A DNA stretch of 64,000 nt from positions 1-64,000 of the forward strand of contig JAVHVE010000052.1 in assembly GCA_032160705.1 (NCBI GenBank), given 5' to 3'. Below the pieces are notes generated by a model. It was not told where the DNA came from. It worked only from the letters and a program-made list of their open reading frames with translations, and did no database searches. This stretch comes from QHXM01 sp032160705. GTDB taxonomy: Bacteria > Acidobacteriota > Blastocatellia > Pyrinomonadales > Pyrinomonadaceae. Within the stretch, counting starts at the first letter, position 1. Each line of letters begins with the position of its first letter. A program made the position numbers and the translations under genes. Shown piece after piece: positions 1 through 8,480 of this stretch.

Positions 1-163
1 AGAATCGTCATACAAGATAAAATCACCATAATCGATTACATAAAACTTCTCTTACGCTAAGCAAATCATAAATTACCAATTGTGTTCCCGGCCTTGAAAG
101 GCCGGGCTAAACTCACGCGCCGCTCACGCGGCGTTTTTGTGCGAACTCTTTGATTAACTGCCT

Positions 164-201
164 TCCAATCCGCAATCCGAAATCCGCATTCCGCATTCCG
201 T
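164..201. repeat. Single arm of the ATCCGCA heptamer repeat class
   Basis: This arm is four to five imperfect 7-mers of the form CAATCCG / AAATCCG / CATTCCG in tandem. The same units form both arms of the palindrome at 32999-33088. No complementary arm is visible here, so it may be a decayed copy. A short dyad (GGCC TTGAA GGCC) and a CGCCGCTCACGCGGCG hairpin lie just upstream at about 92-135 and may be a terminator of a gene outside the window. Confidence 0.6.
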
Positions 202-298
202 AATTGAGCAACCTTCCTTCATGCTGTACAATCCCATGCAAACGCAGGGCGCTCGTCTCTCGCTAGCCTGCGCGTTTCCCTATGCGGTCGCAGCACGA

Positions 299-2236
299 AT
301 GAAAAGCCGATCAGTCAAACGCTTTATCTTCCCCTTGGCAATGGTTCTGTGCTTTTTGCTGGCTGCGCCTTTGTGCGTGAGTGGTCAAACGGAAGAGTGG
401 ACAAGCGTTCAATCAAAAAACTTCCTGCTCGTCGGCAACGCCAGAGAGCGCAACATCCGCAAAGTAGCGGCGCAGCTCGAACAGTTCAGAGAAGCCTTCC
501 TGCGCCTGCTCCCCATAGACCACTTTGATTCATCCGTGCCTTTGACAGTCATCGTCTTCAAAGACGACGCGGCTTACAGGCCGTTTGAGCCGCTCTATAG
601 CGGGCAGCCCGCCGAGGTCGCAGGCTTCTTTCAATCCAGCCCGGACGTTGATTACATCACGCTCTCCGTTGACCGTGAGCAAGTGCGCGAGCCCGAAGCG
701 CTGGCCTTCCATGAGTATGTGCATTTGCTTGTCCGAAACAGTTTCGGCGACGTGCCGCTCTGGTTCAACGAAGGTTTGGCCGAATACTACAGCACGTTTG
801 AAATCGCGAACGGCAACAAAAAAGTGACGCTCGGCAAGCCCGCGAGCAATCGCGTTCGGACATTGCGAACGCACACTCTGCTGCCGCTGAAGACGCTCTT
901 CAAAGTTGATGACAACTCCCCTTACTACAAAGAGCGGGACAAGCGAGACATCTTCTACGCAGAGTCGTGGGCGCTGATGCATTACCTGCTGAGCGGGTCG
1001 CGGCGCATACAGCTTTCAACCTATCTTCAACTGCTGGCGAAGGGACGAGGCATAGAGGATGCTTTCCGGCAGGCTTTCCAGACAGACTTTGCGACCCTCG
1101 AACAGGAGTTGCGCGCTTACATCGCCCTCAATCAATATCCGCAGCAGACGATTACTTTCGATAAGCGTCTGGAGTTTGATACGTTCACGCGGAGCACGCC
1201 GCTCAAAGAATCGGAAGCGCAGTTCTACCTGGGCGACTTGCTGCTGCACACCAACCGGCTTGACGAGGCCGCCGTTTATCTTCAAAAAGCTATTGCGCTC
1301 GACCCGAACCTGGCAACGGCGCATGCCTCGCTCGGCGTGTTGCACATGCGGCAAAGTCGCTTCGCTGATGCAAAGCGGCATCTGGAACTCGCCAGCACAG
1401 GCTCACAGAATTATCTGGTGCATTACTATTACGCCTACGTGCTCAGCCGCGAAGGGGCAGAGTCAGCCAATCCCATTGATGGCTATTACGAAGCGGAGAC
1501 GGCGCAACTGATGCGCGCGGAGCTAAAAAAAGCGATTGAGCTTGCGCCGAATTTTGCTGAAGCTTATCGCCTGCTGGCTTTCATCAACCTGGCCAGGAAT
1601 GAACATCTTGACGAGGCCATCGTGCTTCTGAAGCAAGCCATCAATCTTTCATCCAGAAGACAGGAGTTTGCGCTCCTGCTGGCGCAAGTTCACCTGCGCC
1701 GTGAGGAATTCGATCTCGCGCGCAGGGTTCTCGATCCGCTCGTCCTCAGTAGTATCAATCCACAGGTGTACACTCAGGCGCAGTCGTTGCTCGTCTCGGT
1801 CGCAAACCGTGAAGAATACCTGGCTCGCGTCAAAGCTTTGAACGAGAAAATCGCCGCAGACGCTGCTAAAGAAGATACCCCGCCCGGCGTTCTTCAACCA
1901 TGCGACGCGCCACAGCCGGGGCCGCAGTTGAAAAAATTGCGATTTGCGGGCGAGCAGTTGTGCGGATTGCTTGTCCGCATCGAGTGTGAAGAAAAAGGCG
2001 TCATCCTTGTCGTCGAAGCCGGAGCGCGCACGTTTCGTTTGCGCAACGACTCACTCAATCGCATCAGATTTGTGACCTACACGGCAGATGTCAAAGGCCA
2101 GGTGACGTGTGGCCAGCTCGCACAGGCGACACCCGTTCTTGTGACCTACCGTCCGGCCAGCAATGCTGCCGGGCAAACAGACGGCGAAGTGATCGCCGTC
2201 GAGTTCGTGCCGAGGGAATGGAACGCGAATCACTGA
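299..2236 (+). CDS. Secreted gluzincin-like (DUF1570/peptidase MA type) protein with TPR repeats
   Basis: A signal peptide begins at ATG 299 (MKSRSVKRF followed by a hydrophobic run ending near SGQ), so I prefer this start over the upstream in-frame ATG at 221. The N-terminal third carries a zinc-peptidase motif, HEYVH at about residues 138-142, followed by NEGLAEYY, the usual glutamate ligand region of the MA clan. The middle and C-terminal parts are TPR-like helices (AVYLQKAIALDPNLATAHASLG and similar). The C-terminal 80 or so residues form a separate beta-rich domain with several cysteines. It is probably exported and possibly a periplasmic peptidase, with unknown substrate. The gene stands alone upstream of a palindromic repeat. 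Confidence 0.8.
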   Translation: MKSRSVKRFIFPLAMVLCFLLAAPLCVSGQTEEWTSVQSKNFLLVGNARERNIRKVAAQLEQFREAFLRLLPIDHFDSSVPLTVIVFKDDAAYRPFEPLYSGQPAEVAGFFQSSPDVDYITLSVDREQVREPEALAFHEYVHLLVRNSFGDVPLWFNEGLAEYYSTFEIANGNKKVTLGKPASNRVRTLRTHTLLPLKTLFKVDDNSPYYKERDKRDIFYAESWALMHYLLSGSRRIQLSTYLQLLAKGRGIEDAFRQAFQTDFATLEQELRAYIALNQYPQQTITFDKRLEFDTFTRSTPLKESEAQFYLGDLLLHTNRLDEAAVYLQKAIALDPNLATAHASLGVLHMRQSRFADAKRHLELASTGSQNYLVHYYYAYVLSREGAESANPIDGYYEAETAQLMRAELKKAIELAPNFAEAYRLLAFINLARNEHLDEAIVLLKQAINLSSRRQEFALLLAQVHLRREEFDLARRVLDPLVLSSINPQVYTQAQSLLVSVANREEYLARVKALNEKIAADAAKEDTPPGVLQPCDAPQPGPQLKKLRFAGEQLCGLLVRIECEEKGVILVVEAGARTFRLRNDSLNRIRFVTYTADVKGQVTCGQLAQATPVLVTYRPASNAAGQTDGEVIAVEFVPREWNANH

Positions 2237-2341
2237 AAAGCAGGAGTCAGAAGACAGAAGACAGGAGACAGAATAAAAGAAAATCTGTGAATGTGGTTGC
2301 CGCCTTACTCTTCTGACTTCTGTCTTCTGACTCCTGCTTTT
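2237..2341. repeat. Palindromic heptamer repeat, CAGAAGA class, copy A
   Basis: The left arm is tandem 7-mers (caggagt, cagaaga, cagaaga, caggaga, cagaata). The right arm is the complement (cttctga, cttctgt, cttctga, ctcctgc). The central loop reads AAAATCTGTGAATG...GCCGCC. Other copies lie at 8372, 28335, 31489, 36601 and 45391. The left arm begins directly after the stop codon of the preceding gene. Confidence 0.9.
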
Positions 2342-2354
2342 AGGAGCTAAAGCT

Positions 2355-3362
2355 ATGGCTTCGGAAAAATCTCTCTTGCGTGCGCTAGACCTGTTGACCG
2401 TCGCTCCTCATACCGAAATCCAGGCGCTCACCCTCGGTGGAAGCGATCATGCCAGAAGCATCAAGCGAATCGTCGGCTCGAAAAACGTGGTCGCTGTCGG
2501 AATTAGTGAGAAGGAATCCAAAGGCAAGATGACCGGCTATCTGGCGCTGACTTTTTATGTCGAAAAGAAAGTCCCGCTCAGTCAACTGCGCGCAAACGAT
2601 GTCATCCCACCGGCTCTTCCCGAATCCGTGGGCGGCCCGCATGCGATTTCGACGGATGTCAAAGCCATCGGTCTCATCCACCCCGAAATAAATGTAACTC
2701 GCAATCCCGTGCAGCCTGGCAATAGTATCGGACACGTTAACGTGACGGCAGGCACGCTCGGAGCTTTTGTCGAGAAAGACAAGCAACTCCTGATTCTCAG
2801 CAATAGCCACGTCCTGGCAAATTGCGGCAAAGGTAAAGTCGGCGATGTGATCCTTTATCCAGGAAAGCACGATGGCGGCAAGAAGCCTAAGGACTCGGTC
2901 GCCAAGCTCGTAGACTTCGTCGAGTTTCAGGTCGGGGGCGACTTCGTCAACAAGGTGGACTGCGCGCTGGCCGAACCTTTGGAGAGGCGCATGGCGGACA
3001 TCAAAAAAGGGATTAAAGGATTAGGTCTGCCGAAAGGCATCATCAAGCCGAAGCGCGGGATGAAAATCACGAAAGTTGGCCGCACAACCGGCAAGACAAC
3101 CGGGCGCGTGCTCGACATAAACTTCCGTACTACTATCAACTATCCGGGCGTCGGATTCGTTGGATTCATTGACCAGGTGCTCTGCACACGTTATACGGAC
3201 GGAGGCGATTCAGGCTCGCTCGTCATTGATAAGGAATCAGGCAAAGCTGTTGGCCTGCATTTCTCCGGCTCTGCGCCCGCAGGCGAGAGTCGCGGCAGCA
3301 GCATCTTCAACCCGATTCATGATGTGCTGGAAGCTCTCGGCGTCAAGCTCGTGACCAAATGA
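2355..3362 (+). CDS. Trypsin/chymotrypsin-fold serine protease, apparently cytoplasmic
   Basis: The catalytic triad is visible: His152 in SNSHVL, Asp202 in DCALAEP and Ser286 in GGDSGSLV. An N-terminal region of about 110 residues precedes the protease domain and contains VAVGISEKE...YLALTFYVEKKVP at residues 47-74, probably a propeptide or regulatory domain. No signal peptide is seen. The start is supported by AGGAG about 9 nt upstream. The stop overlaps the small downstream ORF region by 4 bp, and that small protein resembles the N-terminal domain of this protease. The substrate is unknown. Confidence 0.85.
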   Translation: MASEKSLLRALDLLTVAPHTEIQALTLGGSDHARSIKRIVGSKNVVAVGISEKESKGKMTGYLALTFYVEKKVPLSQLRANDVIPPALPESVGGPHAISTDVKAIGLIHPEINVTRNPVQPGNSIGHVNVTAGTLGAFVEKDKQLLILSNSHVLANCGKGKVGDVILYPGKHDGGKKPKDSVAKLVDFVEFQVGGDFVNKVDCALAEPLERRMADIKKGIKGLGLPKGIIKPKRGMKITKVGRTTGKTTGRVLDINFRTTINYPGVGFVGFIDQVLCTRYTDGGDSGSLVIDKESGKAVGLHFSGSAPAGESRGSSIFNPIHDVLEALGVKLVTK

Positions 3363-3388
3363 TGAGCCTGAAGGGAAAGGTGGTTGAC

Positions 3389-3634
3389 ATGGCCAGTGAG
3401 AAAGAAGCGAACCTAGCCCGCACGCAATACTCCGATTTCCTCAGAGAACTCGGGGCGCACTCCATCGGAGTAGATGAGCGCAAGCGTCAGGAAGAGCCGG
3501 GCTTTGCGGTCATCGCCTTCTTCGACAAGAGACCCTCCAAAACAGTTCCTCAAACTCTGAAAGTCAGAAGCGGCAAGCAGACGATTGCTGTACCGCTCGA
3601 AGTCGAAATCATGAAGATGCCTTCACCCGAATAG
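3389..3634 (+). CDS. Small protein resembling the protease N-terminal domain; candidate inhibitor or chaperone
   Basis: This is an 81-residue protein, if started at ATG 3389 behind AGGTGG. An alternative ATG at 3359 overlaps the protease stop by 4 bp. Its core (HSIGVDE...GFAVIAFFDKRPSKTVP) aligns by eye with residues 47-74 of the upstream protease (VAVGISE...YLALTFYVEKKVP), with similar hydrophobic spacing. Both proteins also begin MASEK. I infer a free-standing copy of the protease prodomain, which could act in trans as an inhibitor or folding helper. No family is recognised with certainty. Confidence 0.7.
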   Translation: MASEKEANLARTQYSDFLRELGAHSIGVDERKRQEEPGFAVIAFFDKRPSKTVPQTLKVRSGKQTIAVPLEVEIMKMPSPE

Positions 3635-3942
3635 CTTCTTTCAGACTTCGCGGGTTGTTCGAAATCAGACAAGGCGGCAAATGACAATGTATGCAATAAA
3701 GCCACAGTCGAGCCATAAGCTGCCATCCTGCCTCAGCCCTTCCATAAAAATTCTCGTCCATATCGAGCGCGCGAGCGTCTAAACAAGTATCTGGAACAAA
3801 TCAAGCAGACTTTAGCTCAAGCCTGAAAGATTGTGGCCTCGCGTTTGCAAGAAAGACAACACCCGGACGTTCAAGCGAATAATAATTGAACTCTGAGGGA
3901 CGAAATTCGTTAAAGAGAGAAAGCACAAGAGAAGTAAAGGTC
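3635..3942. other. Intergenic, no recognisable feature
   Basis: About 300 bases hold no convincing coding frame, RNA or strong dyad. AT-rich patches near 3880-3940 may hold the promoter of the next small gene. Confidence 0.5.
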
Positions 3943-4173
3943 ATGATGACTAAGAAAACCCCGATCAAAGTAATCAAGCGCGAGGAGCGCAAGCGCCAGG
4001 AAAAGGCGAGCGAACAGCCCCAAAACGCCATCAAATCAGCGCAGGAAACCGCGCGTGATATGGTCAGCACCGTGACGAACTGGGTGAATGAATTCCAGCA
4101 AAAGCGCCGCACGGAGACGTCGCGCGCGCTTCAGACCCTCTTCCCGGAGCCAACGCAGCCAAACGAGGCGTAA
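3943..4173 (+). CDS. Small highly charged helical protein, unknown
   Basis: The protein is 76 residues from the ATG at 3943, preceded by AAGTAAAGG. It has a basic N-terminus (MTKKTPIKVIKREERKRQ) followed by an amphipathic helix, AQETARDMVSTVTNWVNEFQ. No family is recognised. An intrinsic terminator follows at 4254-4288, which supports a real transcription unit. The upstream in-frame ATG at 3886 lacks a ribosome site. Confidence 0.5.
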   Translation: MMTKKTPIKVIKREERKRQEKASEQPQNAIKSAQETARDMVSTVTNWVNEFQQKRRTETSRALQTLFPEPTQPNEA

Positions 4174-4253
4174 AACTTTTCCTCCACGCGGAGCGCGCGC
4201 CTCTGCACCATTTCGCAGCAACACAAACGAAAACGAACAAAGGGCAGTAACTC

Positions 4254-4288
4254 AAAGGGCGATCTTTCATGGTCGCCCTTTTGCTTTT
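4254..4288 (+). terminator. Intrinsic terminator
   Basis: The 9-bp arms AAAGGGCGA and TCGCCCTTT are separated by 10 nt and followed by TTTTGCTTTT. It sits downstream of the small charged protein gene. Confidence 0.75.
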
Positions 4289-4463
4289 GAAAAGTTTTAC
4301 GGATTCCTCACGCACCGGACGAACCAACGTCAGGGGGCTTTCCCGCCTTTTCCTCTCTATCAATAACAGCGAGTCAAATAACGCACTGGCCTGGACGTTG
4401 ACAGAGACGCGCCTGAGAATTTAGCATCGCGGCACGCAGGGAAAGTGTGAGACCGAGAGCGCC

Positions 4464-4649
4464 GTGAAAAAGATTCAATCCAAGCGCGGCAAGAAAGCAA
4501 TTGAGCGACCCGTGTTTGATGGCATCCGCAAGCCGCTTGCGCCGCCGGGTCATCCGCTCAGTCACGCTAAGCCGGACGACCGGGCACGCCCCGCAATGCG
4601 TAAAGCCAAGCATAAACGTCGCCCGGACGTAACGGATGGAGAAACATGA
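4464..4649 (+). CDS. Small basic protein, unknown
   Basis: This 61-residue lysine/arginine-rich protein has no recognised domain. Its stop overlaps the ATG of the DinB-like gene by 4 bp (ATGA), which suggests translational coupling. The composition (basic, proline-containing, no hydrophobic segments) would fit a nucleic-acid binding or disordered protein. It could still be a fortuitous frame, and the main support is the overlap. Confidence 0.45.
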   Translation: MKKIQSKRGKKAIERPVFDGIRKPLAPPGHPLSHAKPDDRARPAMRKAKHKRRPDVTDGET

Positions 4650-5188
4650 GTGACGTGAACGAAACCGCCCAGGCATTCATTGCTCAAGCGAGGTCGCTTT
4701 TGAGCGACGATTACCTGCCGAAGATTGAGCGCTGCCTGGAAGAGCTAAGCGACGAAGCGGTCTGGTGGCGCGCGAACCCGGAATCGAACAGCATCGGAAA
4801 TCTGCTCCTGCACCTGGCGGGCAATGTCCGGCAGTGGATTGTGAGCGGCGTTGGCGGCGCGCCTGACAATCGTGTCCGCCAGCAGGAGTTTGACGAGCGA
4901 TCAGGAATCACGCGAGCGGAATTGCTGGCGCGTCTCAAACAGGTGCTCGGGGAAGCTGACGCCGCGCTCGCAGCGCTCGACCTTTCGCGCTTGCTTGAGC
5001 GGCGGCGGATTCAGGGCGATGACGTTGTGCTGCTCGAAGCGATTTTTCATGTCACCGAACATTTTGCCATGCACACCGGCCAGATAATTCTCCTGACCAA
5101 AATGCTCAAAGGCGCAGACCTGAAGTTTTACGACTTCTCCGGCGGAAGGCCGGAGCCCGGATGGAAACGGACGGCGGACGACGGGTGA
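4646..5188 (+). CDS. DinB-like (DUF1572 type) four-helix protein
   Basis: The 180-residue protein has the DinB/YfiT-like layout: four predicted helices with histidines at NLLLHLAGN and in HVTEHFAMHTGQI, the usual positions of the metal-binding triad. Family members are thought to be metal-dependent enzymes or thiol transferases, and no specific reaction can be assigned. It is coupled by a 4-bp overlap to the small basic protein upstream. Confidence 0.75.
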   Translation: MSDVNETAQAFIAQARSLLSDDYLPKIERCLEELSDEAVWWRANPESNSIGNLLLHLAGNVRQWIVSGVGGAPDNRVRQQEFDERSGITRAELLARLKQVLGEADAALAALDLSRLLERRRIQGDDVVLLEAIFHVTEHFAMHTGQIILLTKMLKGADLKFYDFSGGRPEPGWKRTADDG

Positions 5189-5243
5189 TAGACAATGAAC
5201 GATTGCGAAAGCCTGGGTTTATCGTCTACAGTCTATCGTCCAT
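5186..5243. repeat. Short palindromic repeat (GATAGACAATGAACGAT type)
   Basis: The left arm GATAGACAATGAACGAT is matched by an imperfect complement near ATCGTCTACAGTCTATCGTCC. It abuts the stop codon of the DinB-like gene, as other palindromes here do with their neighbours. Confidence 0.55.
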
Positions 5244-5363
5244 TTTTGACTTTTCAATCGCGCGCGTTCGTGCTTAATATAGGCGCGGACTTAATATTTT
5301 CGTTGTCGGCAGCCCTTGCGCTCGGGCTGCCGCAAGAGAACCTTCCCGGAGGAGATAAATTTC

Positions 5364-5639
5364 ATGACCTATACTGTCGCGGAGCCTTGTGTGAACTGCC
5401 GTTATACAGACTGCGCTCTGGTTTGCCCCGTAGAGGCCTTTCACCTTGATGACGATATGCTGGTCATTAACCCGGAGACGTGCATTGACTGTGATGCCTG
5501 CGTGCCGGAATGTCCCGTCGAAGCGATTTTCCCGGAAGATAAAGTACCGGAACAGTGGGCGCAGTATACGCAGATTAATGCTGACAGGGCATTTAGTGGA
5601 TTACCGACTATCAGCGTCAAGCTCGACCCATTGTGCTGA
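5364..5639 (+). CDS. fdxA: 7Fe ferredoxin [3Fe-4S][4Fe-4S]
   Basis: Ferredoxin electron carrier of 91 residues. Two cysteine clusters are visible: CVNCRYTDCALVCP near the N-terminus and CIDCDACVPECP about 30 residues later. This matches the spacing of FdxA-type seven-iron ferredoxins, as does the C-terminal VPEQWAQYTQINAD region. The start at 5364 is set by a strong GGAGGAG 9-10 nt upstream. It is transcribed alone and followed by a strong terminator. The redox partner is not indicated by its neighbours. Confidence 0.92.
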   Translation: MTYTVAEPCVNCRYTDCALVCPVEAFHLDDDMLVINPETCIDCDACVPECPVEAIFPEDKVPEQWAQYTQINADRAFSGLPTISVKLDPLC

Positions 5640-5669
5640 GGGAATGGTTTCCATAGACACACAAATTAA

Positions 5670-5703
5670 AAGGCCGCTTTCACTTTAGAAAGCGGCCTTC
5701 CTC
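5670..5703 (+). terminator. Intrinsic terminator of fdxA (probably bidirectional)
   Basis: The perfect 11-bp arms AAGGCCGCTTT and AAAGCGGCCTT surround an 8-nt loop, with a pyrimidine-rich tail. Confidence 0.85.
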
Positions 5704-5740
5704 TATTTAACGTGAGTTCAAGATCAAAGAGAAAAACTTG

Positions 5741-5829
5741 ACCAACCACTAAATCACACGAAACGACACGAAAAGAATTTAACTCTGTCGCTCTCTTTCG
5801 TGTCGTTTCGTGTGATTTAGCGGATCGGT
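5741..5829. repeat. Palindromic repeat, CACGAAA class, copy 1
   Basis: The left arm CACTAAATCACACGAAACG continues into ACACGAAA. The complementary right arm is TTTCGTGTCGTTTCGTGTG and ATTTAG. It lies between convergent fdxA and the MBL hydrolase. Related copies lie at 49447, 54741 and 59533. Confidence 0.9.
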
Positions 5830-5865
5830 TTTTTGTCAGTAATGATTGTTGTTCGAGCGGGCGTT

Positions 5866-6642
5866 TCACCATTCATAGGTACGCCCGGCCTCCATCACCT
5901 CAAGGTTGGGAACGGCGAGCGCCTTGAGTTCTCGGACAACCCTTTCGCGGTACGCCGGTTTGAGATGAACCGTCAGGATGTCCATGCCTTGATGATTGAG
6001 CTTGCGTAGCTCGCGGTGGAGCGATTCGGGCGTGAAGTGGCGCGAAGCTTCGGCCAGCTCCGCCATCGCATTTGGAAACGACGCTTCGATTAAGAGGGCG
6101 TCAATGTGCGGTGTCGAGTTGACGAGTTTCCAGAAATCTAAAGTCTCCGCTGTGTCGGAGCTGAAAGCGACGGTCGTCTTGCCGTCGGTCACGGTCATGC
6201 CGACGGTCGGGACGATGTGGTTGACATTGACGGCTGTGACGCGCAGGTGTGCGACCTGGAATTCCAGACCCACGCGAAAGGGCACATACTTCATGACCGG
6301 CCCATGCTCGTTTTTCAATTCTGAAAAGCGCGGGTAAACAGTCCAGTTGAAAATATCGCGTTCGAGCAGGTTGATGACTTCTTCAGTCGCGTGGATGCGA
6401 ACCGGACTTTTGAGAAAGCCGAAGAGGTCGTCAACGTAGATCGGGAGCGATGCGATGTGATCCATGTGCGGGTGCGTCACGATGATGTCGCGAACGCTGG
6501 CGCGCTGCTCGTCGGAGGTGGACAACGCGATGCTCCCGGCGTCAATCGCCACAAGGTCGTCAATCAGATAGCAGGTCAGGCGCTGCTCTTGCGTGGCGCG
6601 CCCTTCTGCGTCGAACGTGCTGGGTAAGAGTTGAATCTTCAC
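5866..6642 (-). CDS. MBL-fold hydrolase, class II cyclic-nucleotide phosphodiesterase type
   Basis: The 258-residue protein has the metallo-beta-lactamase signature THPHMDH at about residues 56-62 (His57, His59, Asp61, His62) and the VAIDAGS strand before it. Later metal-ligand positions are seen near VNVNHIV and AFSSDTAE. The overall layout (N-terminal beta strand, a disordered EGRATQEQR stretch, a cap around YVDDLFGFLK) fits class II 3',5'-cAMP phosphodiesterases. It could hydrolyse another phosphodiester. It has no operon partner on its own side. Confidence 0.8.
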   Translation of the reverse strand: MKIQLLPSTFDAEGRATQEQRLTCYLIDDLVAIDAGSIALSTSDEQRASVRDIIVTHPHMDHIASLPIYVDDLFGFLKSPVRIHATEEVINLLERDIFNWTVYPRFSELKNEHGPVMKYVPFRVGLEFQVAHLRVTAVNVNHIVPTVGMTVTDGKTTVAFSSDTAETLDFWKLVNSTPHIDALLIEASFPNAMAELAEASRHFTPESLHRELRKLNHQGMDILTVHLKPAYRERVVRELKALAVPNLEVMEAGRTYEW

Positions 6643-6732
6643 TTAGTCGGTGCGGTTGAAGAGGTTGACTCCAAGAACCGCCTCAGTATAAGCCATTCCG
6701 CGCAAAGCGCGCGAGCAAGTTTTGCCTATTTA

Positions 6733-7881
6733 TCAGAATGAGCCGAGTTGCCTGCGTAGCTCGTAGAGATGTTGGACGTAAGCCATCTCGCGTTCATAAG
6801 CTGTCTGGGGGTCTGTCAACATTCCGCGCTCGACCCGGCTGCGATGAAAAGCCAGCTCGCTCGCCATCTGATTAAATCTCATCCGCGTGCGCCACAAACG
6901 GAAGCCTCCGCTCGTCAATGCCCTGAAAGATGCGTCCATCCGCCCGCGCACGCTGCACAACCGGTAATACTCTTCGGGTGTGAACAGCCCGCGCTGGCAA
7001 TCGTGCCAGAGATGATAACTGACGATGCGCCCCTCACGGCGCAGGGCGAAGACAATCGCGATGATAGCTCCGGCGAAGATTGGAACCATCACCAGCCAGT
7101 AGACGACAAAGAAGGAGCGTGAAAGCGCCGAGCGATTCCAGAAGAAATGCAGGAGCATCGCCGTCAGCAATCCCAAGACGGGCATGGTCGCCTTAATTGC
7201 CTTGCTGTGCGATTGACACGCCATCCCCAGCCCGATGCCTGTCATAGAGGTAAACAGCGGGTGAGCGAAGGGCGAGAGTGCGCCGCGCAGGATGAACGTT
7301 CCCGTCAGGCGGTCGCCGCCCATCATGGCAGCTTCACCGTAATACTGAAAGTTCTCCATCATGGCGAAACCCAATCCGACCATCCCGGCATACACGACGC
7401 CATCAATAATGCCGTCAAACTCGTCCTTCTTCCAGAAGAAAAGAGCGAAGAGCACCAGCCCCTTCGAGAATTCTTCGACGATGGGCGCGGAGACAACCAG
7501 CGCATAAAATCTGCCGGTGTAGAAATCGTATGTTTGCGTGAGGAGACGCACCGCGAGCGAGTTGATGACGATGGCCATGAAGGCGGCAAACGTTGCTCCC
7601 CAGAAAAAAGCTGTCGCCAGCATCCATAACGGTTCGGATTCATAGCGGTCAATCCACAGAATGAGCAGGATATAAATGGGGACAGGCAAGGTAGCGAACA
7701 GGATGCCGACGGCCAGCGCGGCTGGCTCGGTGGCGTAGCCGATCACGTGGAGCGTCAGGAATCCTGCGATCAGGGCAAACAAAATCCCGATGAGGATGAG
7801 TGTCCATTTGATGGCCTCGCTGTTAGCTCTTGGCCTGAGGACGTAGCCCGGTGGGGGATATGCGCCGCCGTAGTTACTCAT
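6733..7881 (-). CDS. PrsW-like intramembrane metalloprotease (M82)
   Basis: This is a polytopic membrane protein of 382 residues with about eight hydrophobic segments. The PrsW/CAAX-type motif APIVEEFSKG lies at residues 132-141 (Glu136, Glu137). It is followed by the second motif region GFAMMENFQYY and by histidines in later helices (SPFAHPLFTSMTG, LLHFFWNRS). The C-terminal 100 residues are soluble and helical. PrsW proteins cleave membrane-anchored anti-sigma factors, but no sigma/anti-sigma pair is adjacent. It probably forms a unit with the zinc-ribbon gene just upstream. Confidence 0.85.
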   Translation of the reverse strand: MSNYGGAYPPPGYVLRPRANSEAIKWTLILIGILFALIAGFLTLHVIGYATEPAALAVGILFATLPVPIYILLILWIDRYESEPLWMLATAFFWGATFAAFMAIVINSLAVRLLTQTYDFYTGRFYALVVSAPIVEEFSKGLVLFALFFWKKDEFDGIIDGVVYAGMVGLGFAMMENFQYYGEAAMMGGDRLTGTFILRGALSPFAHPLFTSMTGIGLGMACQSHSKAIKATMPVLGLLTAMLLHFFWNRSALSRSFFVVYWLVMVPIFAGAIIAIVFALRREGRIVSYHLWHDCQRGLFTPEEYYRLCSVRGRMDASFRALTSGGFRLWRTRMRFNQMASELAFHRSRVERGMLTDPQTAYEREMAYVQHLYELRRQLGSF

Positions 7882-7923
7882 ACGTTTGCTTGGTAACCCT
7901 GTCCACTTCTTTTGCTGTCCCGT

Positions 7924-8316
7924 TCAAATGACTTTCAAGACCCGGAGAATGATGAAAAGTAGAACCAGGAAAGAGACTGCGCCGATAATGAAAACGAGAT
8001 TGCGGCGATTGCTTTTCGCAGGCGGTATGGCTTCGGGAGTAATCGGCGGCATGCTGTAGCCGTCAACCGATGGCTCTGAACGAACGGGGCTGGACTCAGG
8101 CGGTTTTGTCTGTGCTGCCACGGGCGGCTTCCTCAGCGCCAGCAACTCCCGGTAATTCTCCGGGTCATCGCGCATGGTCGACATCATGTCGCTGCTGGAG
8201 GTGGCGGAGCGATTGGGAGCTTCTTCCGGCTCTATCGGCTCGCTGCAATTCGGACAAAAAGCCTTTTCGATAGGTACGAAGATGCCGCAGTTACGGCATT
8301 TATTCATCTCACTCAA
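7924..8316 (-). CDS. Zinc-ribbon protein with C-terminal membrane anchor
   Basis: The N-terminus has a double CxxC zinc ribbon (CRNCGIF...FCPNCSEPIEP). A proline/serine-rich linker of about 65 residues follows, and a single C-terminal transmembrane helix (FIIGAVSFLVLLFIILRVL) ends the protein. The TTG at 8316 is favoured by GGAG 9 nt upstream, and an ATG three codons later has no ribosome site at good distance. It lies 42 bp upstream of the PrsW-like gene in the same direction, so the two are probably cotranscribed. Confidence 0.75.
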   Translation of the reverse strand: MSEMNKCRNCGIFVPIEKAFCPNCSEPIEPEEAPNRSATSSSDMMSTMRDDPENYRELLALRKPPVAAQTKPPESSPVRSEPSVDGYSMPPITPEAIPPAKSNRRNLVFIIGAVSFLVLLFIILRVLKVI

Positions 8317-8371
8317 GCTTAAAAACTCCTTTGCCCTGTGCTGATGCGGAAGCCTAAAGTAAGTATAGCTT

Positions 8372-8480
8372 AAAAAGCAGAAGACAGAAGACAGGAGTCA
8401 GAAGGGGTAAGGCAGAGAACCACCGTTACAGATTTTCTTTTCTTCTATCTCCTGTCTTCTGTCTCCTGTCTCCTGCTTTT
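8372..8480. repeat. Palindromic heptamer repeat, CAGAAGA class, copy B
   Basis: It has the same arm units as copy A. The central sequence is in the opposite orientation, and GTAAGGC...GAACC...TTACAGATTTTC matches the reverse complement of copies A and F. The last base of the right arm is the first base of the SDR stop codon (TCA on the plus strand, 8480-8482). Confidence 0.9.

Noticed and set aside
1059..1511. Overlapping frame inside the TPR gene
   Set aside because: It is a shadow frame without a start signal, in another frame of the clear gluzincin-TPR gene.
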